A stretch of 64,000 bases of DNA from an uncultured Chlorobiaceae bacterium (lineage in GTDB: Bacteria; Bacteroidota; Chlorobiia; Chlorobiales; Chlorobiaceae), in contig CAIJPS010000033.1 of the NCBI GenBank assembly GCA_903822595.1, positions 1-64,000 on the forward strand, written 5' to 3'. The number at the start of each line of letters is the position of its first letter. Positions within the stretch are counted from its first letter, which is position 1. Made by a program: the position numbers and the translations under genes. Below the pieces are notes generated by a model that saw only the letters and a program-made list of their open reading frames with translations, did not search any database and was not told where the DNA came from. Shown here piece by piece: positions 1 to 9,962 of this stretch.

Positions 1-1100
1 TACCGAAGGAGTCGGCCTCTTCGCCGGTGCTGAAGGATCTGCTCTTTTGCGCCCATACGCTTGGCATTCAGATTACCTTTACTCCGGTGACAGACTCGGA
101 GTATGAGAAGTGGGTGCAGGAGCAGGGAAAGCACCATTATCTGCTCTCACTGCTTGCGCGCAAGATTACGGCTGAGCAACTGGAGCGGGTGTCGACAATC
201 ATTGCGGAGCATGGCCTCAATATTAATACCATCAACCGCCTTTCGGGACGCATTCCCCTCGAAAACAGCAAAGCAGGCACAAAGGCATGCGTGGAGTTTT
301 CGATACGGGGGACGCTTGAGAACGAAAACCGCTTTCGTGAGCAGATGGTTGCCATTACCGACAGCCTCGGCGTTGATATCGCGTTTCAGGAGGACAACAT
401 TTTCCGGCGCAACCGCCGATTGGTTGTGTTTGATATGGACTCGACGCTTATTACTTCGGAGGTGATTGATGAACTGGCTCTTGAGGCGGGTGTGGGAGAA
501 GAGGTGGCGGCCATTACGGAGCAGGCGATGCGGGGTGAGATCGACTTTACGGGGAGCCTGCAGCGGAGGGTCTCCTTGCTGAAAGGGCTTGATGAACGTA
601 TGCTTGAAACGATTGCTCAAAGGCTTCAGTTAACCGAGGGGGCTGAAACGCTCTTTCATAACCTGCACAATCTGGGGTTTAAAACTGCCGTCATCTCCGG
701 CGGCTTTACCTATTTCGGTCACTACCTGCAGAAAAAGCTCAATATCGATTATGTCTATGCCAACACGCTTGAAATCGAAGATGGCAAACTGACCGGAAAC
801 GTCCTTGGGACTGTCGTTGACGGCAAGAGAAAGGCTGAACTTCTGGAGATTATTGCACGAAAGGAAAATATCCGTCTGGAACAGACCATTGCGGTTGGTG
901 ACGGCGCCAATGACCTGCCGATGCTTGGAAAGGCAGGCCTCGGTATTGCTTTCAGGGCAAAACCGATTGTTCGGGAGAGTGCAAAGCAGGCTATTTCAAC
1001 CCTTGGCCTTGATGCAATTCTCTATCTGATGGGGTTCAGGGATCGTGACGACCTTTCGGTCAGTCAACATATTCCACAAACTGGTCAAAATCTTTCTTGA
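1..1100 (+). CDS. serB: Phosphoserine phosphatase SerB, 5' end outside the window
   Basis: Removes the phosphate from O-phosphoserine in the last step of serine synthesis. The C-terminal half is a HAD phosphatase: the nucleophile motif DMDSTLI follows a hydrophobic strand, SGGF supplies the motif II serine, and GDGANDLPML is the motif IV acid loop. The N-terminal part looks like the regulatory ACT-type region of long SerB proteins. A GTG at position 27 could be read as a start, but the frame stays open upstream to the window edge (codons ending KESASSP before it), so the gene is most likely truncated by the window. Its last 41 bases overlap the 3' end of the convergent ferredoxin gene on the other strand. 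Confidence 0.93.
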   Translation, partial: PKESASSPVLKDLLFCAHTLGIQITFTPVTDSEYEKWVQEQGKHHYLLSLLARKITAEQLERVSTIIAEHGLNINTINRLSGRIPLENSKAGTKACVEFSIRGTLENENRFREQMVAITDSLGVDIAFQEDNIFRRNRRLVVFDMDSTLITSEVIDELALEAGVGEEVAAITEQAMRGEIDFTGSLQRRVSLLKGLDERMLETIAQRLQLTEGAETLFHNLHNLGFKTAVISGGFTYFGHYLQKKLNIDYVYANTLEIEDGKLTGNVLGTVVDGKRKAELLEIIARKENIRLEQTIAVGDGANDLPMLGKAGLGIAFRAKPIVRESAKQAISTLGLDAILYLMGFRDRDDLSVSQHIPQTGQNLS

Positions 1101-1347
1101 GGGGCAGGCTGATTGCGCCTGAAGGGCAGACCGGTTCGCAACGGGTGCACTGCACAACACAGTTATAGGGGTTGGCAACGGTCATTCTTGCCCGCTTGAC
1201 TCCTTCGGGTTCACCGAGGGCAAATACGCCCGGCTTGCAGAATTCCTCACAGTCACCGCAGCCGTTGCAGATTGAGGCGTCAAGTTCCGGAAACCAGGCA
1301 ATCTCTTCGCGGGGAAGAAGAAGCCTTCGTTTTTTTGGTTTGTTCAC
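1060..1347 (-). CDS. Small dicluster [4Fe-4S] ferredoxin-like protein (95 aa)
   Basis: Predicted electron carrier. Two four-cysteine groups are visible: CNGCGDCEEFC around residues 28-38 and CVVQCTRCEPVC around residues 63-74, the second followed by P-S-G-A, as in bacterial ferredoxins. A basic N-terminus (KPKKRRLL) precedes PREEIAWFPEL, a segment shared almost word for word with the next gene upstream, so the two are paralogues. The spacing between the two clusters is longer than in classic clostridial ferredoxins. It ends inside the 3' end of serB on the other strand. Green sulfur bacteria use several ferredoxins as acceptors of the P840 reaction centre and donors to carbon fixation enzymes. 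Which partner this one serves cannot be told. Confidence 0.85.
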   Translation of the reverse strand: MNKPKKRRLLLPREEIAWFPELDASICNGCGDCEEFCKPGVFALGEPEGVKRARMTVANPYNCVVQCTRCEPVCPSGAISLPLKKDFDQFVEYVD

Positions 1348-1380
1348 GTTGTGTTCCTGTCTACCAACATTACGCCATCA

Positions 1381-1406
1381 GGGCAACCAGAAGGGATTAC
1401 CCCTAC
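1381..1406. repeat. Dispersed GGGCAACC short repeat, copy 1
   Basis: The 26 bases begin GGGCAACC and end TTACCCCTAC, an imperfect inverted repeat with the core GGGCAACC / GG(A)TTACCCC. A near-identical copy starts 79 bases downstream (1460) and a third lies at 31570. It lies between the two ferredoxin genes and has no coding potential. Confidence 0.6.
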
Positions 1407-1459
1407 GCCATTTCTTGTAATTTCTTCTCTTTCGCGATCAAAAAATCTTCTCTTCAACA

Positions 1460-1485
1460 GGGCAACCACAAGGGATTGCCCCTAC
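1460..1485. repeat. Dispersed GGGCAACC short repeat, copy 2
   Basis: Same family as 1381-1406 (24 of 26 positions identical): GGGCAACCACAAGGGATTGC followed by CCCTAC. The arms GGGCAA and TTGCCC pair, so it can form a small hairpin. Confidence 0.6.
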
Positions 1486-1516
1486 ATCAGGCATCCATAC
1501 GGAATTGGCCGTACGT

Positions 1517-2011
1517 TCAATCAATGTACTCAATGAAATGCTCGAACTCCTCTTTTGGAGGGAGAATAATGGCTCCGGAGGTACAGATGGGCACGCACCG
1601 GGTGCAGAGTACCATGCATTTATAGGGATGCGCGACAATCAGTTTAGGACGGCAGATGCCCGTGGGGTCGGGCACGCCCAACTCGAAGACACCGGGCTTG
1701 CAAAGCACCTTGCAGTCGCCGCAACCGTTGCAAAGCTCCGGCTTGATCGTCGGGTACCATGCAATCTCCTCTCTCGGAGCAAGCAACCGCTTTCGTTTTT
1801 TCGCTGTATCCTGTTTCTGATGCGTCGTCCCGGTATGCAGGGTCACCGTCTCCGGTTTCTCCCAGGAACCGACCGGACTGACGGATACATCTTCTTCTTT
1901 CTGCATCGCGCGCGACTTGAGTGCAAGCCGCAGGGAGCGGACAGGCCGCAAGGCGCAGCTATCGCATGAGGGTTTTGAGCATCGCCCGAAAAAGCAGTCA
2001 AGAAGCAGCAT
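1517..2011 (-). CDS. Dicluster [4Fe-4S] ferredoxin-like protein with Cys-rich N-terminal extension (164 aa)
   Basis: The C-terminal 90 residues are a paralogue of the 95-aa ferredoxin next door: the shared [11 protein letters not shown] lead-in, then [11 protein letters not shown] and [12 protein letters not shown] clusters. The extra N-terminus of about 70 residues holds four more cysteines close together (C6, C11, C16, C19) and then a basic, Ser/Thr-rich linker. The start begins only 21 bases after the alaS stop, so it is probably read from alaS transcripts. An internal ATG at residue 36 (base 1906) would remove the N-terminal cysteines. Neither start has a strong Shine-Dalgarno, so the extension is likely but not certain. 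Function beyond electron transfer is unknown. Confidence 0.78.
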   Translation of the reverse strand: MLLLDCFFGRCSKPSCDSCALRPVRSLRLALKSRAMQKEEDVSVSPVGSWEKPETVTLHTGTTHQKQDTAKKRKRLLAPREEIAWYPTIKPELCNGCGDCKVLCKPGVFELGVPDPTGICRPKLIVAHPYKCMVLCTRCVPICTSGAIILPPKEEFEHFIEYID

Positions 2012-2032
2012 AACCGATCAATTGTGGTTCAT

Positions 2033-4693
2033 TCATGCCTGCACACCCTTGACCGAGGCGATAAAGGCTTCACAAGCCTTGCCAATACCGGAGGCATCTT
2101 TACCACCGGCGGTTGCGAACTCGGGTTTGCCGCCGCCGCCACCTTTGACGCACTGCGCTGCCTCGCGGATCAGTTTACCGGCATCAATGCCGAGTTCCCG
2201 TACGGCTTTGTCAGATACAAAACTGACCAGTGATACCTTTCCATCTTCTACACTGCAGAGCAGACCTGCAACAGAGGAGCTCTGATCGCGGAGAGCAAGT
2301 GCGGCCTGGCGAAGGGTATCGGCATCCACCTCTTCGAGAACTTTGGTCATAACCCGGCAGCCGTTGATATCTGAAGCAGCGTCAAGTTCAGCAGCCAAAG
2401 TGTTGACAAGTGCGCCTACCCGGCTGCCGCTGAGCTCTTTTTCCAACTCTTTTTTTATGTCCATCAACTCGACAACCCTCTCCAATACCGGTTCATCCCC
2501 TTTTGCTTTAAGCAGTTGGCGAATCTGTTGCATTTCGCGATACTCTTTCCACAAGAGCTTTTCAGCCGCTTTTCCGGTGAGAGCCTCGATACGTCGAACA
2601 CCTGATGCTACCGAGGATTCACTGATAATTTTGAAGAGTCCGATACGGCCGATATTTTCGACATGGGTACCGCCGCAAAGTTCTACCGAAATGCCTGGCA
2701 CCTCAATAACCCGTACACGGTCGGCATACTTGTCGCCAAAAAAGGCAAGTGCGCCCTTGGCAATCGCGTCATCATAAAGCACGTCGGCATGTTTGACCAC
2801 CGGTTCAGCTCTCCTGATCTGCTCGTTCACCTCGGCTTCAACGGCCTCGATCTCCTCATCGGAGAGGCGGGAAAAATGGCTGAAATCAAAACGGAGGCGT
2901 TCGGCGTTGACGTATGAGCCTTTCTGCTGTACATGCTGCCCGAGAATCCTGCGGAGTGCGCCATGCATGAGATGGGTCGCAGTATGGTTGCACTCGGCAT
3001 CCTGACGCAGATGGCGATCTACTGACGCTTCGGCTGAAAGCTCCTTTTCGTCAATCAGGAGATCGTCAACACTGAGGGGAGTATCAAGAATCTTGTCGAA
3101 GGCTTCGGTAACAATATGGACAATGGCGTCGCCATCCTTGATGGTGTCGGATACCTGAAGACGGTAACTGCCGGACTCTATCCAGCCCCTGTCACCCACC
3201 TGTCCCCCACTTTCAGGATAAAATGGTGTACGGTCGAGCACCAGAAGCAACTTGCCCTGAATCTGTTTCATGGCGGTAATGGAGACCGGCATTTCAAGCT
3301 GGTCGTAGCCTGCAAAGTCGGTTCGATGCACATCGCTGAACCAGAGCCATTGAGACCCGTCATCCTGTACCTGCCGTTTTTCCTTGCGATCGGTTCGCGC
3401 ACGGGTTTTTTGCTGCAACATGCAGTGTTCAAAACCTTCTCCGTCAACCGAAAAGCCGACATCGGAGGCCATCAGGCGGGTTAAATCAAAGGGAAATCCG
3501 TAGGTGTCGTAGAGTTTGAAAGCATCTTCACCGGTAATGATGGTACTTTCGGATGAACGGACATGCTCGATAACTTCGTTGAAAATTTCAATGCCCCGGT
3601 CAAGGGTAACAATGAAACTTTCCTCTTCGGCCCTGATAATTTTACTGACCGTCTCCTGCTGTTTCTGCAGCTCGGGGAAGACATCGCCCATGGAGTCGGC
3701 AAGCGTTCCAACAAGCTGATGAAGAATCGGCTCATTATAGCCAAGATTTTTCGAGTAACGGAGGGCACGGCGGAGAATGCGGCGAAGCACGTAGCCGCGT
3801 CCTTCGTTGGAGGGCATCGCGCCGTCGGAAAGGGCAAAGGTAAGGGTACGGGCATGGTCGGCAATGACACGCATGGCAATATCAAGGGGATCATCCATTG
3901 ATGCGCCATAGCGAACGCCGGTAATTTCGGTGATGCGGTCGAAGAGTGGCTGAAAAACGTCCGTATCGTAGTTGGAGCCTTTGCCCTGCAACACGGCGGC
4001 AACGCGTTCAAAACCCATGCCGGTATCGACGTGTTTCATCGGTAGCGGTTCGAGGGAGCCGTCACTCTGCCGGTTATATTGAATAAAGACAAGATTCCAG
4101 AGTTCGATGACACGGTAATCGCCGACATTGACGAGGCTGCGGCCGGAACAATCTTCGGTCAGATCAATATGGATTTCAGAACAGGGTCCGCAGGGGCCGC
4201 TTTCACCCATTTCCCAGAAATTATCCTTTTCACCGAAGCGGATAATGTGATCCGGATCGATGTCTGTCTCTGTTTTCCATATCTGAAAGCTCTCATCATC
4301 ATCATGATAGACAGTTGCGTAGAGCCGCTCCTTCTGCAGCTTCCATACTTCGGTCATCAGTTCCCATGCCCAGGTGATAGCCTCCTGCTTGTAGTAGTCA
4401 CCGAATGACCAGTTGCCGAGCATTTCAAAAAAGGTGTGGTGGTAGGTATCCCTTCCAACATCTTCCAGGTCGTTATGCTTGCCTGATGCCCTGATGCATT
4501 TCTGTGTATCGGCTGCCCGCACGTAGGGCCTCGCTCCTTTACCTAAAAAGACATCCTTGAACTGGTTCATGCCTGCGTTGGTAAAGAGTAGGGTGGGATC
4601 ATCGGCAGGAATAACCGGAGCTGAACGAACAATAGTATGACCTTTCTGAGCGAAGTAATCCAAAAAAGATTGCCTGATTTCTCGTGATTTCAT
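2033..4693 (-). CDS. alaS: Alanyl-tRNA synthetase
   Basis: Charges tRNA-Ala with alanine. At 886 aa it has the family's full length: the class II catalytic domain at the N-terminus (motif 2 region [19 protein letters not shown]), the tRNA-recognition region, the editing domain with the zinc-ligand signature [11 protein letters not shown] and [10 protein letters not shown], and a C-terminal C-Ala domain ending in the glycine-rich stretch [10 protein letters not shown]. The start ATG at 4693 gives the usual [14 protein letters not shown] beginning. It is followed at 21 bases by the longer ferredoxin gene in the same direction. Confidence 0.98.
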   Translation of the reverse strand: MKSREIRQSFLDYFAQKGHTIVRSAPVIPADDPTLLFTNAGMNQFKDVFLGKGARPYVRAADTQKCIRASGKHNDLEDVGRDTYHHTFFEMLGNWSFGDYYKQEAITWAWELMTEVWKLQKERLYATVYHDDDESFQIWKTETDIDPDHIIRFGEKDNFWEMGESGPCGPCSEIHIDLTEDCSGRSLVNVGDYRVIELWNLVFIQYNRQSDGSLEPLPMKHVDTGMGFERVAAVLQGKGSNYDTDVFQPLFDRITEITGVRYGASMDDPLDIAMRVIADHARTLTFALSDGAMPSNEGRGYVLRRILRRALRYSKNLGYNEPILHQLVGTLADSMGDVFPELQKQQETVSKIIRAEEESFIVTLDRGIEIFNEVIEHVRSSESTIITGEDAFKLYDTYGFPFDLTRLMASDVGFSVDGEGFEHCMLQQKTRARTDRKEKRQVQDDGSQWLWFSDVHRTDFAGYDQLEMPVSITAMKQIQGKLLLVLDRTPFYPESGGQVGDRGWIESGSYRLQVSDTIKDGDAIVHIVTEAFDKILDTPLSVDDLLIDEKELSAEASVDRHLRQDAECNHTATHLMHGALRRILGQHVQQKGSYVNAERLRFDFSHFSRLSDEEIEAVEAEVNEQIRRAEPVVKHADVLYDDAIAKGALAFFGDKYADRVRVIEVPGISVELCGGTHVENIGRIGLFKIISESSVASGVRRIEALTGKAAEKLLWKEYREMQQIRQLLKAKGDEPVLERVVELMDIKKELEKELSGSRVGALVNTLAAELDAASDINGCRVMTKVLEEVDADTLRQAALALRDQSSSVAGLLCSVEDGKVSLVSFVSDKAVRELGIDAGKLIREAAQCVKGGGGGKPEFATAGGKDASGIGKACEAFIASVKGVQA

Positions 4694-4954
4694 AGATATG
4701 ATTATCTTGTTGCAATGTCTTCCGTCATGCCGTTACCAGGGAACAATGCGGCAACCATTCACGGATTTAAAGTTACTCTTTTTTAAAGCTTGTTGCCAAC
4801 TTAAATTTTATTGCATCAAGACAGACAGAGCCTTCAACGAAAGGGTTCTCAGAACGGCACCATATATTCTTTTGAACAAAAAATTATATTCAGTAAGTTT
4901 GGTTTTGGATGTTGGCATCCGTCTCTTTTCAGGATTAAAAACGGGAATACTGTT

Positions 4955-5212
4955 ATGAGTTGGGGAGTAGAACATCAGCAACGGCGCAAGGATATTCTGG
5001 AACTCATGGATATTTCAGCCAGAATCATGAAGGCGAATCCCAATCATGTCAATGAGGTTGCCAAAAGCACCACCGGTTGCTGGATGGAGCAGATCTATGG
5101 CATACAACGCTGCGATTTCTGCGATTTGGCGGCTGATTGCCCGATTTTGGAAGAACAGGAGTGGCAGGAGTATCTGACGAAAAACAATATTGTCATTGAA
5201 AAAAAATCTTAG
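4955..5212 (+). CDS. Conserved-looking 85-aa cysteine protein, function unknown
   Basis: A short acidic protein. A GC and three further cysteines are spaced C-x10-C-x2-C-x5-C (residues ~42-61, around RCDFCDLAADC), which could bind a metal or a small iron-sulfur centre. The frame is open upstream to 4811, but the ATG at 4955 gives a compact protein beginning MSWGVEHQQRR, and the upstream extension has no protein-like character. It lies just before korA in the same direction, with a likely korA promoter in between. I do not recognise a named family. Confidence 0.65.
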   Translation: MSWGVEHQQRRKDILELMDISARIMKANPNHVNEVAKSTTGCWMEQIYGIQRCDFCDLAADCPILEEQEWQEYLTKNNIVIEKKS

Positions 5213-5229
5213 TTAAAACTGCCGAAAGT

Positions 5230-5258
5230 TTGTTTTAACTCCCTGGAACTCTTATATT
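5230..5258 (+). promoter_or_regulatory. Candidate sigma-70 type promoter for korAB
   Basis: TTGTTT (5230-5235) and TATATT (5253-5258) are separated by 17 bases, 160 bases upstream of the korA ATG. The -10 box matches five of six consensus positions and the -35 box is weaker. Assigned by eye only. Confidence 0.4.
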
Positions 5259-5419
5259 CTTTTCTTGCAGAAGACTGTGTTGCTCTGTTTTTGTCTTCTC
5301 TTTACCCACCAATAGTACATTTCACCAGATAAGAACTCAATGACTTCCGTTTTGCGATGTTCATTGACGCGGGGATTTTCTTGCTGTTTACTAACCTTGA
5401 AAAGTAATTAACAGGGACA

Positions 5420-7300
5420 ATGACTGATACAAAAAAGACAACCAGACAGGTCAATGTGACATCAAAAACCAGTGTCTCCGTGCTTTTTGCTGGAGATTCG
5501 GGCGATGGTATGCAGTTGACCGGCACGCAATTTGCCAATACCGTGGCAACTCACGGAACAGAGCTTAATACATTCCCGAATTTTCCTTCCGAAATCAGGG
5601 CTCCAGCAGGGACCATTGCAGGTGTATCGGGATTTCAGCTCCAGTTCAGCAGCAAACCTGTTTATACTCCGGGTGCACGATTTGATGTCATGGTGGCCAT
5701 GAACTCGGCGGCACTGAAGGCAAATTTGAAAAACCTCCATCGTGGTGGTATCATTATTGCCGGAACTGAAGGGTTTGATGAGAAAAACCTGAAGCTTGCG
5801 GGCTATCCCGAAGGGGCAAATCCCCTTCATGACGGATCTCTCGACAACTATATTGTTTTTCCTGTGCCGATTCTGCAGCTTACCCGTGAAGCCCTGAAAG
5901 AGAGCGGCCTGAGCAGCAAGGAGGTTGATCGCTGTAAAAACATGTTTGTGTTGGGTTTGCTCTACTGGCTCTACACTCTCCCGCTTGAGGGGACGATGGA
6001 GACGTTGTATGCCAAGTTCCAGAAGAATGTCTGGATGGCAGAGGCAAATATCAGGGCGATGAAGGCTGGCTATTTCTTCGGCGATGAAACCGAACTCTTT
6101 GCAAACCTCGGACGCTTCGATATTTCACCTCAAAAACAGCATGGCATCTACCGTCGGGTTACCGGCAATGAAGCATGCGCTATTGCTTTGACCGCTGCTT
6201 CCAAAAAAGCGGGCCTTGAACTTTTCCTCGGCTCATACCCTATCACGCCAGCAACAGAGATTCTTCAAACTCTGGCCAAAAAGAAAAAGTATGGGGTAAA
6301 AACCTTTCAGGCTGAAGATGAAATTGCCGGTATTGTGAGCAGCATCGGTGCTGCTTATGGAGGTGCACTTGCTGCCACGAACACTTCCGGTCCAGGACTT
6401 GCCCTGAAAACTGAAGCACTCGGCTTGGCCGTCATCCTTGAAATACCTCTGGTTATCATCAATGTGCAGCGGGGTGGCCCATCCACCGGTCTGCCAACCA
6501 AACCGGAACAGTCTGACCTCTTCATGGCTCTCTATGGTCGCCATGGAGAAGCGCCGTTGCCGGTTATCGCCGCATGTTCTCCCGTTGACTGTTTTTATAC
6601 CACTTATGAAGCAGCAAGAATTGCCGTTGAGCACATGACACCGGTCATCTGTCTTTCTGACGGTTACCTTGCCCTGAGTTCAGAACCATGGAAAGTTGAA
6701 AGTCCGGATAATCTTGCTGCAATCACCCCCCGTTTTCAGCCTGCACGGGAGGCGGGTGACCCTCCCTATCTTCCCTATAAACGCGATGAGCGTCAGGTAC
6801 GCTCATGGGCAATACCCGGAACCAGGGGACTTGAACACCGTATCGGCGGACTTGAAAAGCAGCATGAAACCGGCAACGTCTCCCACGACCCTGAAAATCA
6901 TGAGTTGATGACAAAGCTTCGTGCCGAAAAAATTGCACGAATTGCTGATAGTATTCCACTTCAGAGCATCGATAATGGACCATTAAAAGGGGATTTGCTT
7001 GTTCTTGGATGGGGTTCAACCTATGGTGCAATTAAAACCGCTGTCGAGCAGGCTATCGAAAAGGGATACAGCGTTGCTCATGCGCACCTGCGTTATATCT
7101 ATCCGTTCCCGAAAAACCTTGGAGAAATTCTCGGTAACTATAAACAGGTGATGATTCCCGAGTTGAATAACGGGCAGCTTGTCCATATTATCCGTGATAC
7201 TTTCCTGATCGCCCCTGAAAGTTATACCAAGGTGCAGGGTGTACCGTTTAATGAAATGGAAATACTGACTAAAATCACCGATCTTTTAAAGGAGCTTTAA
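5420..7300 (+). CDS. korA: 2-oxoglutarate:ferredoxin oxidoreductase, alpha subunit (gamma-alpha fusion)
   Basis: With KorB it makes 2-oxoglutarate from succinyl-CoA, CO2 and reduced ferredoxin, a key carboxylation of the reductive TCA cycle. Residues ~20-210 are the gamma domain ([13 protein letters not shown] near the start). From ~230 on comes the alpha/pyrimidine-binding domain with the motif [11 protein letters not shown] and [18 protein letters not shown]-terminal transketolase-like domain ([11 protein letters not shown]) follows. The 626-aa two-domain arrangement is that of KorA-type enzymes, in contrast to the single long pyruvate synthase of these bacteria. The stop is two bases before the korB ATG, so the two are co-translated. 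Confidence 0.95.
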   Translation: MTDTKKTTRQVNVTSKTSVSVLFAGDSGDGMQLTGTQFANTVATHGTELNTFPNFPSEIRAPAGTIAGVSGFQLQFSSKPVYTPGARFDVMVAMNSAALKANLKNLHRGGIIIAGTEGFDEKNLKLAGYPEGANPLHDGSLDNYIVFPVPILQLTREALKESGLSSKEVDRCKNMFVLGLLYWLYTLPLEGTMETLYAKFQKNVWMAEANIRAMKAGYFFGDETELFANLGRFDISPQKQHGIYRRVTGNEACAIALTAASKKAGLELFLGSYPITPATEILQTLAKKKKYGVKTFQAEDEIAGIVSSIGAAYGGALAATNTSGPGLALKTEALGLAVILEIPLVIINVQRGGPSTGLPTKPEQSDLFMALYGRHGEAPLPVIAACSPVDCFYTTYEAARIAVEHMTPVICLSDGYLALSSEPWKVESPDNLAAITPRFQPAREAGDPPYLPYKRDERQVRSWAIPGTRGLEHRIGGLEKQHETGNVSHDPENHELMTKLRAEKIARIADSIPLQSIDNGPLKGDLLVLGWGSTYGAIKTAVEQAIEKGYSVAHAHLRYIYPFPKNLGEILGNYKQVMIPELNNGQLVHIIRDTFLIAPESYTKVQGVPFNEMEILTKITDLLKEL

Positions 7301-7302
7301 TC

Positions 7303-8334
7303 ATGACCGATAACGATACAACAATCAAAACCTTACCGGTTCTTACGGCAAAAGATTTTGCTTCCGACCAGGAGCCGAAATGGTGTCCCGGATGCGGTGA
7401 TCATTCCGTGCTCCAGCAACTGAAACAAGTGTTGCCGGAACTGGGTGTTGCACCGGAAAACATTGTCTTTGTTTCGGGTATAGGCTGTTCATCACGTCTC
7501 CCTTATTACCTTGCAACATACGGCGTTCACGGTATACACGGCCGTGCACTGCCGATGGCAACCGGACTGAAAGTTTCACGCCCAGACCTGAGCGTTTGGG
7601 TTGGAACGGGTGATGGAGATGCGCTTTCCATTGGCGGCAACCATTTCATTCATACCCTGAGAAGAAATCCTGACCTGAATGTTATACTTTTCAACAATGA
7701 AATTTATGGTCTCACGAAGGGTCAGTATTCTCCAACATCGAAAATCGGTTTACGAACGGTTACCTCTCCCTCCGGCGTCATCGACCATCCATTCAACACG
7801 GCTGCACTGACGATTGGTTCCGGTGGCACATTCTTTGCGAGAGCTTTTGACCGTGACGGTAAATTCCTGCGCTCAATACTGCAACGCGCGGCACTGCACA
7901 GGGGAACGTCTCTGGTGGAAATTTACCAGAACTGCCCCATTTTCAACAATGCTGCCTTCGAAGCATTTGCAACTCTCGACAGTAAAGCCGACAATACCAT
8001 CTATGTTGAACAGGACAAGCCTCTTGTTTTCGGAAAGAACAAGAACCGCGGAATCATGCTTGACGGATTCACGCCGGTTGTTGTTGATCTGGACAAAGAT
8101 GAGTTCTCCACCAGTGACCTCTGGATTCATAATGAGGCCGATATCAATAAGGCATCTATTCTTGCACGCTTTGCTGATGAAGAGTCACTTCCAAGACCTT
8201 TCGGTGTTTTCTATGCCGAGGAAAGGGTCACCTATGAAGATGCTCTTGCCGCGCAAATCAAGGATGCACAGAAAAACGGATGTTGGACACTTGAAGAGCT
8301 GCTCAAGGGAGAAAACTCCTACGAAATCAAGTAA
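7303..8334 (+). CDS. korB: 2-oxoglutarate:ferredoxin oxidoreductase, beta subunit
   Basis: The thiamine diphosphate subunit of the KorAB enzyme (343 aa). [14 protein letters not shown] near residue 27 is the signature of the beta subunit. [15 protein letters not shown] with the following [11 protein letters not shown] is the TPP/Mg-binding motif, and cysteines of the CPGC segment and GIGCSS (with a third further on) fit the single [4Fe-4S] cluster of this subunit. It follows korA directly and a strong intrinsic terminator closes the pair. Confidence 0.95.
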   Translation: MTDNDTTIKTLPVLTAKDFASDQEPKWCPGCGDHSVLQQLKQVLPELGVAPENIVFVSGIGCSSRLPYYLATYGVHGIHGRALPMATGLKVSRPDLSVWVGTGDGDALSIGGNHFIHTLRRNPDLNVILFNNEIYGLTKGQYSPTSKIGLRTVTSPSGVIDHPFNTAALTIGSGGTFFARAFDRDGKFLRSILQRAALHRGTSLVEIYQNCPIFNNAAFEAFATLDSKADNTIYVEQDKPLVFGKNKNRGIMLDGFTPVVVDLDKDEFSTSDLWIHNEADINKASILARFADEESLPRPFGVFYAEERVTYEDALAAQIKDAQKNGCWTLEELLKGENSYEIK

Positions 8335-8360
8335 GAAACAAGTTTCTCGTTTACAACAGG

Positions 8361-8385
8361 AAGCCGGCATGAACGCCGGCTTTTT
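8361..8385 (+). terminator. Intrinsic terminator after korB
   Basis: GCCGGC (8363-8368) and GCCGGC (8375-8380), with flanking AA/TT extending the stem, form a GC hairpin around ATGAAC followed by five T. It ends a few bases from the 3' end of the convergent accA. Confidence 0.85.
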
Positions 8386-8391
8386 GCTTTT

Positions 8392-9399
8392 CTATACCTC
8401 TTCCTTCCAAACACCCATGGCTGAAAACTTTTCAATCCGGTCATGAACAAGAGTTGATGGATCTTTCATCAACAGCGCTTTCAACTCCTCTACCAATATC
8501 TCTTTTAATGTCCCCGCCATTGCATCAGGGTCGGTATGGGCACCTCCGACTGGTTCAGGAATAATCCTGTCGATAATACCCTGTGCAAGAAGATCTCCTG
8601 CAGTAAGTTGCAGTGCTTCAGCCGCCTGCTCCTTATAATTCCAGCTTCTCCAAAGAATAGATGAACAGCTTTCAGGGGAAATGACTGAGTACCAGCTATT
8701 CTCCGCCATAAGAATCCGATCACCAACGCCGATGCCGATTGCACCCCCGCTTGCACCTTCACCGATAATCACGCAAATTATTGGAACAGTAAGCTTCGCC
8801 ATTTCAAACAAATTCCGTGCAATTGCCTCGGCAGTACCCCGTTCCTCTGCCTCTATACCGGGAAATGCCCCCGGCGTATCAATCAGGGTAATAACCGGTT
8901 TACGAAATTTTTCGGCCAATTTCATCAAGCGGAGCGCTTTACGGTATCCTTCTGGCTGAGCCATGCCAAAATTGCGGTAGAGATTGGACTTGGTATCACG
9001 GCCTTTCTGATGACCAATGATCATGACCGGCTGGGAAAAACCTGACGAGCTCTCCTCAAAACGAGCAAAACCGCCAACAATAGCCTTGTCATCGCTGAAA
9101 TGTCGGTCTCCAGCCAGTTCGAGAAACCCTTCGGTCATGAGATGAATATAATCAAGCGTATAGGGTCTTGCTGGATGACGGGCAAGCTGTACCTTCTGCC
9201 AACGAGTAAGATTTTTATAAATCGAACGACGGAGTGCATCAACTTTCAGCTCAAGTGTCTCTATGTCGTGATTGAGCATTTCAGTTTCAGACTGAGATTG
9301 CTCTCTCGTGCTGCTTCTGAGGCACTGACGCATTTCGTTGAGTTTGGCTTCAAGCTCAAACAGGGGCTTTTCAAAATCAAGAACAACTTTCGTAGCCAT
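8392..9399 (-). CDS. accA: Acetyl-CoA carboxylase, carboxyltransferase alpha subunit
   Basis: Together with AccD it moves the carboxyl group from biotin to acetyl-CoA, giving malonyl-CoA for fatty acid synthesis. At 335 aa it has family length: a predicted helical N-terminal segment, then the crotonase-fold domain with [46 protein letters not shown] and [14 protein letters not shown]. The partner subunits AccB and AccC are encoded 1.2-3 kb away on the other strand, while accD is not in the window. The gene upstream (HU) ends in a terminator just before the accA start, so accA may have its own promoter within that short space. Confidence 0.96.
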   Translation of the reverse strand: MATKVVLDFEKPLFELEAKLNEMRQCLRSSTREQSQSETEMLNHDIETLELKVDALRRSIYKNLTRWQKVQLARHPARPYTLDYIHLMTEGFLELAGDRHFSDDKAIVGGFARFEESSSGFSQPVMIIGHQKGRDTKSNLYRNFGMAQPEGYRKALRLMKLAEKFRKPVITLIDTPGAFPGIEAEERGTAEAIARNLFEMAKLTVPIICVIIGEGASGGAIGIGVGDRILMAENSWYSVISPESCSSILWRSWNYKEQAAEALQLTAGDLLAQGIIDRIIPEPVGGAHTDPDAMAGTLKEILVEELKALLMKDPSTLVHDRIEKFSAMGVWKEEV

Positions 9400-9419
9400 G
9401 GTGCAGCAATATTAGTGAT

Positions 9420-9456
9420 AAAAAAAGCCCATCAAGCAAATGGCTCATGATGGGCT
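9420..9456 (-). terminator. Intrinsic terminator after the HU gene
   Basis: On the minus strand AGCCCATCA and TGATGGGCT (9-bp arms at 9448-9456 and 9426-9434) form a hairpin followed by a run of seven T (9420-9426). It lies between hup and accA. Confidence 0.75.
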
Positions 9457-9488
9457 TTAAAAGAAAGCAACAATCGGGAACATCAGGA

Positions 9489-9764
9489 TCAAGCGCAGAC
9501 AACATCCCTCAACGCTTTTCCCGGTTTAAACTTGACAACATTTTTCGCTGCAATGGTAATCGCTTCACCAGTCTGAGGATTCCGCCCCGACCTTTCTGCT
9601 CTTTTTCCTACAGTAAACGTACCGAAGCCGACAAGAGTGACATCATCACCATCCTTCAAAGACCCTGTCACAACACTGATAAAGGCATTTACAGCACGCT
9701 CGGCATCAACTTTGGTCAGTTTGGCCTGGTCGGCAATTTTCTCGACTAACTCAGCTTTTGACAT
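9489..9764 (-). CDS. hup: HU-family DNA-binding protein
   Basis: Histone-like dimeric protein that bends and compacts DNA. At 91 aa it has the usual length. It starts with [18 protein letters not shown], carries [22 protein letters not shown], the DNA-binding beta-arm with the RNPxTGE signature, and ends with [10 protein letters not shown]. It is followed by a clear terminator and divergent from efp. Confidence 0.95.
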   Translation of the reverse strand: MSKAELVEKIADQAKLTKVDAERAVNAFISVVTGSLKDGDDVTLVGFGTFTVGKRAERSGRNPQTGEAITIAAKNVVKFKPGKALRDVVCA

Positions 9765-9876
9765 ATGAAATGTTTATGGTTGTTTTTTAAAAGACCATTC
9801 CTTCCCTGAATTTAAACAGTAGGTGACAAACATGCAATGGCTTTTTACCATTATCCTTGTTTGGTTTCACAGCGCT

Positions 9877-9904
9877 TTGTATTCGTCTGGCACTGTGTTA
9901 TATT
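9877..9904 (+). promoter_or_regulatory. Candidate promoter for efp-accB-accC
   Basis: TTGTAT (9877-9882) and TATATT (9899-9904) with a 16-base spacer, about 60 bases before the efp ATG at 9963. If it is right, transcription starts downstream of the earlier in-frame start at 9837, which supports the shorter efp. Confidence 0.4.
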
Positions 9905-9962
9905 CCTGTTCTTCAAATGGGGACAAACCCTGAATTGTACGGGACAATTTTTTATCCGGCTT

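Noticed and set aside
9837-9962. 42-residue N-terminal extension of EF-P
   Set aside because: EF-P has a constant length matched by the ATG at 9963, and a plausible promoter lies inside the extension.
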